64,000 nucleotides of DNA from an uncultured Lachnospira sp. (GTDB lineage Bacteria; Bacillota; Clostridia; Lachnospirales; Lachnospiraceae): contig CAJUKN010000008.1 in NCBI GenBank assembly GCA_910587485.1, forward strand, positions 1-64,000, given 5' to 3'. Under the pieces are notes generated by a model that saw only the letters and a program-made list of their open reading frames with translations, made no database searches and had not been told where the DNA came from. Each line of letters opens with the position of its first letter. The stretch's first letter is position 1. The position numbers and the translations under genes were made by a program. Positions 59,295-64,000 of this stretch are shown here, one piece after another.

Positions 59295-60320
59295 ATGGCA
59301 GAAGCTAAGATTTATTATCAGCAGGATTGTAATTTGTCTTTATTGGATGGCAAGACCATTGCCATTATTGGTTATGGTAGTCAGGGACATGCACACGCAT
59401 TAAACCTGAAGGATTCAGGCTGTCATGTGATTATTGGTCTTTATGAAGGCTCAAAGTCATGGAACAGAGCGCAGGAGCAGGGATTTGAAGTATTTACTGC
59501 TGCTGAGGCTGCAAAGAGAGCTGATATTATTATGATTCTTATCAATGATGAAAAACAGGCCAAGTTGTATAAAGAAGATATTGAACCAAATCTTGAAGCA
59601 GGTAATATGCTTATGTTTGCACATGGTTTCAATGTTCATTTTGGACTTATCAAGGCTCCAAAAGGCGTTGATGTTACAATGATTGCACCAAAAGGACCGG
59701 GACATACAGTAAGAAGTGAGTATCAGGAAGGCAAAGGTGTTCCATGCCTTGTAGCTGTAGAGCAGGACGAGACAGGAAAAGCATTGGATATGGCATTAGC
59801 TTACGCATTAGGAATTGGCGGAGCAAGAGCAGGCGTTCTTGAGACAACATTTAGAACCGAGACCGAGACTGACCTTTTTGGTGAGCAGGCCGTTCTTTGT
59901 GGTGGTGTATGCGCTCTTATGCAGGCTGGATTTGAGACATTGTGCGAGGCAGGTTACGACCCAAGAAATGCGTATTTTGAGTGTATCCATGAGATGAAGC
60001 TTATTGTAGATTTGATTTATCAATCAGGTTTTGCTGGTATGAGATATTCTATCTCAAATACAGCCGAATATGGCGATTACATAACAGGACCAAAGCTTAT
60101 CACAGAAGAGACAAAGAAGACAATGAAAAAGATTCTTTCTGATATTCAAGATGGTTCATTTGCTAAAGAGTTCCTTTTAGATATGTCGGATGCAGGCGGA
60201 CAAGTTCACTTTAAGGCTATGAGAAAACTTGCTTCTGAGCATTCATCAGAAAAGGTTGGTGAAGAAATCAGAAAGCTTTATAGCTGGAATGATGAGAAGG
60301 ATAAATTGATTAATAACTAA
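59295..60320 (+). CDS. ilvC: Ketol-acid reductoisomerase
   Basis: A 341-residue class I enzyme for valine, leucine and isoleucine synthesis. Rossmann motif IIGYGSQGHAHALNLKDSG at about 21-39, then the cofactor loop YEGSKSWNRA. The C-terminal knotted domain contains TFRTETETDLFGEQAVLCGG and FECIHEMKLIVDLIYQ with the magnesium-binding acidic residues, and YSISNTAEYGDY. The class I length is normal. A strong terminator follows. Confidence 0.97.
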   Translation: MAEAKIYYQQDCNLSLLDGKTIAIIGYGSQGHAHALNLKDSGCHVIIGLYEGSKSWNRAQEQGFEVFTAAEAAKRADIIMILINDEKQAKLYKEDIEPNLEAGNMLMFAHGFNVHFGLIKAPKGVDVTMIAPKGPGHTVRSEYQEGKGVPCLVAVEQDETGKALDMALAYALGIGGARAGVLETTFRTETETDLFGEQAVLCGGVCALMQAGFETLCEAGYDPRNAYFECIHEMKLIVDLIYQSGFAGMRYSISNTAEYGDYITGPKLITEETKKTMKKILSDIQDGSFAKEFLLDMSDAGGQVHFKAMRKLASEHSSEKVGEEIRKLYSWNDEKDKLINN

Positions 60321-60377
60321 TTTTTATTAAAAATAGTAATCAATTTGAGATAAAGTGTAATATTTGTAATGAAGCAT

Positions 60378-60418
60378 AAAGGATAGTGCGTAAAACGTTC
60401 TATCCTTTATTTTTTTTG
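60378..60418 (+). terminator. Terminator after ilvC
   Basis: AAAGGATAG and CTATCCTTT form a perfect 9-bp stem with a 13-base loop, followed by ATTTTTTTTG. Confidence 0.93.
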
Positions 60419-60566
60419 TTAAATATAAATTAATTTTTTCTATTGCAAATTGTGTTATACATTGATTTTATTTTTGAATTATATTTATTTTATATTTAAA
60501 ATATTATTAATAAAATAAAAATCTTATTGTGATTCATCAATTCATCATAAAGTCTTTTTTAAGGAT

Positions 60567-61487
60567 TTATAACTTTTTTATCGGTTTTCCTTCATAGGCT
60601 GTATAAGAAAGTGGATTTTTACGATATGCAGCAGGAGAAATACCTAATTTTTTAGTAAATTGTCGTATAAAATATGTATCATATTTAAAGCCACAATTTT
60701 CAGCAATTTCATGGATTTTCATATTGGTGTTAGATAAAAGTTCCTGAGAAATTTTCAAGCGATAATTCAAAAGATATTCCATACAAGTACATAAAAATTG
60801 TGTTTTAAATTGTTGATTTAAGGACGTTCTATTCAAATTTACAAGACTGCATAAAGTACTGAGAGTAATATTTTCAGCATAGTGGGCATGGATATATTCA
60901 GCACAGACGGAAGCAGGGGTGTGGCTTTCAGGTGTGTTAAAGAGTTTTAATTTACGTTGGTCTGCATAGATATCAGAAATACAAGTAATTAGTTGCCTTA
61001 ACATTCTTCTTATTCGACAAGTCCAAAAACTATCACTTTGGGAAAATGTTTCTGCTCCAATCATAAGTAAAAGTTCATTGATATGAATATAGTTTTGAGG
61101 AGTAAGAGAAAAAATCCCTTGAAAGTGGTCATTGTGTTTTGTGAACATATAAAGATTGATGCGGTCATATGTATATTGCGGTTCAATTTCAATAAAATCG
61201 TCAAGGTTGTCAAAGCAAAGACAAGCTTTAATATACCATGGGTCAAAATGAAAAGATTTAGCACTTAAATTTTCAGAATGGATTAATTCTATCGTATCAT
61301 ACTGTGACAGGCAAAGCACACAAGGGGAATGAAGCAGACGAATACAATTATTAATTTTTATAGTGGCATTTCCACAAGTCAGCAATACGATAGAGCAACG
61401 GTCTTTGACAGGTAACGTTTCAAGTTTATCATAAAAAGTAAATTCAATTGGAATGAAACGGTTTTTATGACGGTCTTGTTGTGGCAT
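60567..61487 (-). CDS. AraC-family transcriptional regulator
   Basis: A 306-residue regulator. Residues about 1-195 form a cupin-like sensing region (VKDRCSIVLLTCGNATIKIN). Residues about 205-300 have two helix-turn-helix motifs (NITLSTLCSLVNLNRTSLNQQFK and KIHEIAENCGFKYDTYFIRQF, in parts) and end GISPAAYRKN. AAAGGAGAA lies before the ATG at 61487; the longer frame to 61670 would add a membrane-like stretch overlapping the divergent promoter. It is divergent from a two-gene ABC exporter, which it probably controls. Confidence 0.88.
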   Translation of the reverse strand: MPQQDRHKNRFIPIEFTFYDKLETLPVKDRCSIVLLTCGNATIKINNCIRLLHSPCVLCLSQYDTIELIHSENLSAKSFHFDPWYIKACLCFDNLDDFIEIEPQYTYDRINLYMFTKHNDHFQGIFSLTPQNYIHINELLLMIGAETFSQSDSFWTCRIRRMLRQLITCISDIYADQRKLKLFNTPESHTPASVCAEYIHAHYAENITLSTLCSLVNLNRTSLNQQFKTQFLCTCMEYLLNYRLKISQELLSNTNMKIHEIAENCGFKYDTYFIRQFTKKLGISPAAYRKNPLSYTAYEGKPIKKL

Positions 61488-61645
61488 AGATAGTTCTCCT
61501 TTTTTCTTTTTTATTTTTACAGGCAAGCTGTTTGGTATTGTTATTGCAGAAAGTATATAAAAATCGTGCATATCTTTTATTGTTATCCATTTTAATAATT
61601 GATAGACTGTAAAAAGTATAACAAATAGCAAAGGAGATGTACAGT

Positions 61646-63376
61646 ATGATACGATTAGCAAATTATGCAAAACCTTATTTGGGGCATATAGTAATTACGA
61701 TATTGGCAAGTATTGGATGTTCTATTGCAAATGTATGGATTATTGATATTTTAAAGCAAGTAATTGATGAATCTGTTAAAGGTACAATTGGCGCTATATT
61801 GCCAGAGCTTATTGTGAAAGTTATATTGATAATTATAATAGGAATGTCTGCTAATTATTTCGTTCGATATATAACTGGAGTTTTTGGTGCAGGAATTTTA
61901 AGAGATTTACGACGTGATTTAGTAAATCATATCATAAAGATGGCGCCAGATTTTATGGAAAGGAATAATTTTGGAGATATTGTTGAGAGAGTGTCATCCG
62001 ATGTTGAAGGAATAGCAGCATATATGCAGAATTATTTTAAGGATTGTTTGTATGTACCAATAATGGTTGTTGTATTTACAGTTTATTTGTTTTTATTAAA
62101 TCCATTGCTTGCCATAGCATGTCTTGGTCTATTTGTTGCTTTGGTTCCACTTAGTATTAAGCTTTTAAAACCAGTTAAAATGGCACAAGCTGCCTATGTA
62201 AAACTTTTGGGATTGACAAACAATCATATATTAGAAGCCTTTGATGGAGCAGATGTAATTAAATCATATAATCTTCAAAAGAAAATGCAAAATAAATATT
62301 ATACAGCTTTAAAAGAAACATTTGATATTTCCAATCGAAATGATTTATGGCAATACAATATTGAACCACTTTCATGTCTAATCAGAGAAGCACCAAGAGC
62401 TATTGCGTTATGTATTGGAGGGTATTTGACTTTTAAAGGAAATATAACGTTGGGTGTATTATTAGCATTTATCAGTGGGATTGAGAAAATAAATGAACCG
62501 CTTGTCGATGCATATCAGTTGGTGGTTAAAACACAAATAGCAATGATATCTATAAAACGTGTATTTGAAATAATGGATATGCCTATAGAGGATACAGAAA
62601 ATAAATTACAAGAAGTAAGTAAAACAACAAAACAAGTCTTTGTGTTTAAAAATGTATCATTTACATATTCAAAATTGATGGAAAGCAAAAAACAAGTTTT
62701 AAAGAACTTAAATTTAACAGTTGAAAAAGGAAGAAGAATTGCTTTTGTAGGTCAGAGTGGATGCGGTAAAAGTACCATTATTAAATTAATGTGCAGACAA
62801 TATGAAGTCCATAATGGTGAAGTTTTATTTTATGGAAATAAATTTTCAGACATTACTCCAGAAGTTGTAAGAAAAGATTTGGCACTAATTTCACAGGATA
62901 CAGTAATTTTTCCAATGAGTGTACTAGACAATATTCGTATTGGCAATCCACAAGCCTGCAAAGAGAAGGTAATAGAGGCTGCAAAGATAGCGGGCTGTGA
63001 TGATTTTATTAAAGAGTTACCAAATCAATATAATACCTTGCTTGAAGAACGAGGAAGCAATTTATCTGGTGGTCAGAGACAGCGAATTTCTATTGCAAGA
63101 GCAATTTTAAAGGATGCACCTATTCTTTTATTGGATGAGCCAACTTCCGCTTTGGATAAAGAAACAGAAGCATTTGTAAATGAAACTTTAAAAATGATTT
63201 CACAAAATAAAACTGTAATTACAGTGGCACACCGTCTTACCACAATAATAGATTATGACGAAATTATTGTTTTTGACGAGGGCAAGATTGTGGAATCTGG
63301 AACACATAAAGAGCTTATGAAAGCAAAAGGAACATATTGTAAAATGTATCAAAATTATATTATGTCAGAGGTGTAA
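61646..63376 (+). CDS. ABC exporter half-transporter (membrane plus ATPase), first gene
   Basis: A 576-residue type IV ABC exporter subunit with six helices in residues about 1-305 and an ATPase domain about 330-575: GQSGCGKST, the Q-loop LISQDT, LSGGQRQR, LLLDEPTSALD and AHRLTT. GGAG directly precedes an ATG at 61637, so the ATG at 61646, 9 bases further, is used. It is followed after 4 bases by a second half-transporter, so the pair is expected to form a heterodimer. The export substrate (drug, peptide or lipid) cannot be told. It is divergent from the AraC regulator. Confidence 0.92.
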   Translation: MIRLANYAKPYLGHIVITILASIGCSIANVWIIDILKQVIDESVKGTIGAILPELIVKVILIIIIGMSANYFVRYITGVFGAGILRDLRRDLVNHIIKMAPDFMERNNFGDIVERVSSDVEGIAAYMQNYFKDCLYVPIMVVVFTVYLFLLNPLLAIACLGLFVALVPLSIKLLKPVKMAQAAYVKLLGLTNNHILEAFDGADVIKSYNLQKKMQNKYYTALKETFDISNRNDLWQYNIEPLSCLIREAPRAIALCIGGYLTFKGNITLGVLLAFISGIEKINEPLVDAYQLVVKTQIAMISIKRVFEIMDMPIEDTENKLQEVSKTTKQVFVFKNVSFTYSKLMESKKQVLKNLNLTVEKGRRIAFVGQSGCGKSTIIKLMCRQYEVHNGEVLFYGNKFSDITPEVVRKDLALISQDTVIFPMSVLDNIRIGNPQACKEKVIEAAKIAGCDDFIKELPNQYNTLLEERGSNLSGGQRQRISIARAILKDAPILLLDEPTSALDKETEAFVNETLKMISQNKTVITVAHRLTTIIDYDEIIVFDEGKIVESGTHKELMKAKGTYCKMYQNYIMSEV

Positions 63377-63380
63377 AGTA

Positions 63381-64000
63381 GTGAGAGAATTAAAAAGATA
63401 TTTTTCATATATTGGAACATATAAGATTTCATACTGGAGTATTTTTATAATAACGCTTGTTACATCTGTTATATTAAATTTAATATATCCATATATGAAT
63501 AAATTAATTTTTAATGCGTTGGAATATCAAGATAACAATTTATTTGTACAAGCAGCAACATTATGTATTATATTGGTTGTGCTAAACTGTCTAGCACCAT
63601 ATAGAAGATACTTTCAAATTAAAGTTGTCCGAAAAATTGTGTTTGATATTAAAATAGAGCTTTTTAAAAAACTGATGAGAATGGATATGAATTATTATGA
63701 AAGTCATCATAGTGGGGAAGCACTAAAAACATTAAATTGGGATGCCAATTCTCTTAAGGATTCGTATTTTTCACATATTTATTGGGTGTTTGGAAGACTT
63801 ATTAATGGTGTGACGTCAATTATTGCAATGATGGTGTATAATCCAATGTTGGCGTTTATTGCTATTAGCTTTTGTTTGGTGACTGTATATATTTCTATTA
63901 AAATGAATCAGCAAATCAAAAAGATAGATAAGGATATTCAAAATAAAATATCAAAACTCACAGAACGTTTAAGTGATATTTTATTAGGATTTTCAACACT
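63381..64000 (+). CDS. ABC exporter half-transporter, second gene (runs off the window)
   Basis: The frame opens at GTG 63381, 7 bases after AGAGGTG, and is still open at the window end after 206 codons. The translated part has a basic start (RELKRYFSYIG), helices at about 18-40 and 55-75, and KIVFDIKIELFKKLMRMDMNYYE, a typical coupling-helix region of exporter transmembrane domains. The ATPase domain lies outside the window. Confidence 0.88.
   Translation, partial: MRELKRYFSYIGTYKISYWSIFIITLVTSVILNLIYPYMNKLIFNALEYQDNNLFVQAATLCIILVVLNCLAPYRRYFQIKVVRKIVFDIKIELFKKLMRMDMNYYESHHSGEALKTLNWDANSLKDSYFSHIYWVFGRLINGVTSIIAMMVYNPMLAFIAISFCLVTVYISIKMNQQIKKIDKDIQNKISKLTERLSDILLGFST

Overview
The window is AT-rich DNA (coding and intergenic) from a low-GC Firmicute of class Clostridia, most likely Lachnospiraceae. 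The main reasons are a SCIFF (six cysteines in forty-five residues) ranthipeptide precursor with its radical SAM maturase beside secDF and recJ, a strongly Shine-Dalgarno-driven gene set, Rex, large secreted glycoside hydrolase and InlB/Big_2-type surface proteins, and dockerin modules. Species cannot be named from the sequence alone. 

Layout. 1-3672: a tightly overlapping five-gene ABC transporter operon (three membrane proteins, one anchored extracytoplasmic protein, one ATPase). 4207-10364: glutamate synthase gltB-gltD. 10578-12614: an HPr-like protein without the active-site histidine and a GspE-N/CheX/receiver protein lying between two tRNA-Leu genes (CAG and AAG anticodons). 12887-20896: thiD, an AEC transporter, the SCIFF peptide and maturase, a fused SecDF and recJ. 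20976-30988: an orphan SsuA/TauA-like lipoprotein, an InlB-repeat surface protein and a 1961-residue secreted GH3 enzyme that ends in a rhodanese domain. 

31209-40094 looks like an accessory island: an unknown protein, a type IIS-like restriction-modification pair (a double D12 adenine methylase plus an AlwI-like nuclease), a dead tyrosine recombinase, a secreted cysteine-peptidase-like dockerin protein and a decayed BspA-like leucine-rich-repeat lipoprotein with a dockerin remnant. 40092-44369 (minus strand): a CLC antiporter with features of the fluoride branch, a CYTH phosphatase-fold protein, HU and an ABC-F protein. 44822-52862: split MetH, Rex, a coiled-coil protein, NAD(P)HX repair enzyme, alanine racemase and MazF. 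53059-60320: a CorC-like CBS protein, MetY, a diguanylate cyclase translationally coupled to a permease-ATPase fusion, IlvN and IlvC. 60567-64000: an AraC regulator divergent from a two-gene ABC exporter whose second gene runs off the window. 

The most unusual signal is a dispersed 5' leader family. At six loci (four full-length, one 3' fragment, one divergent) a hairpin of the form TTTGTGTC-loop-GACACAAA and/or a 3' block CACAGAAATGGAGG is placed directly before the start codon of unrelated genes (gltD, thiD, the restriction enzyme, the dockerin protein, the CYTH protein and the CBS protein). The 3' block is itself the ribosome binding site. It behaves like a repeat family that carries its own Shine-Dalgarno sequence, and I do not recognise it as a described RNA or mobile element. 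Other non-coding structure includes a three-unit array of 18-bp palindromes before the diguanylate cyclase, a 27-bp palindrome before gltB, a GGATG-ended hairpin before the methylase promoter and two copies of a REP-like element.
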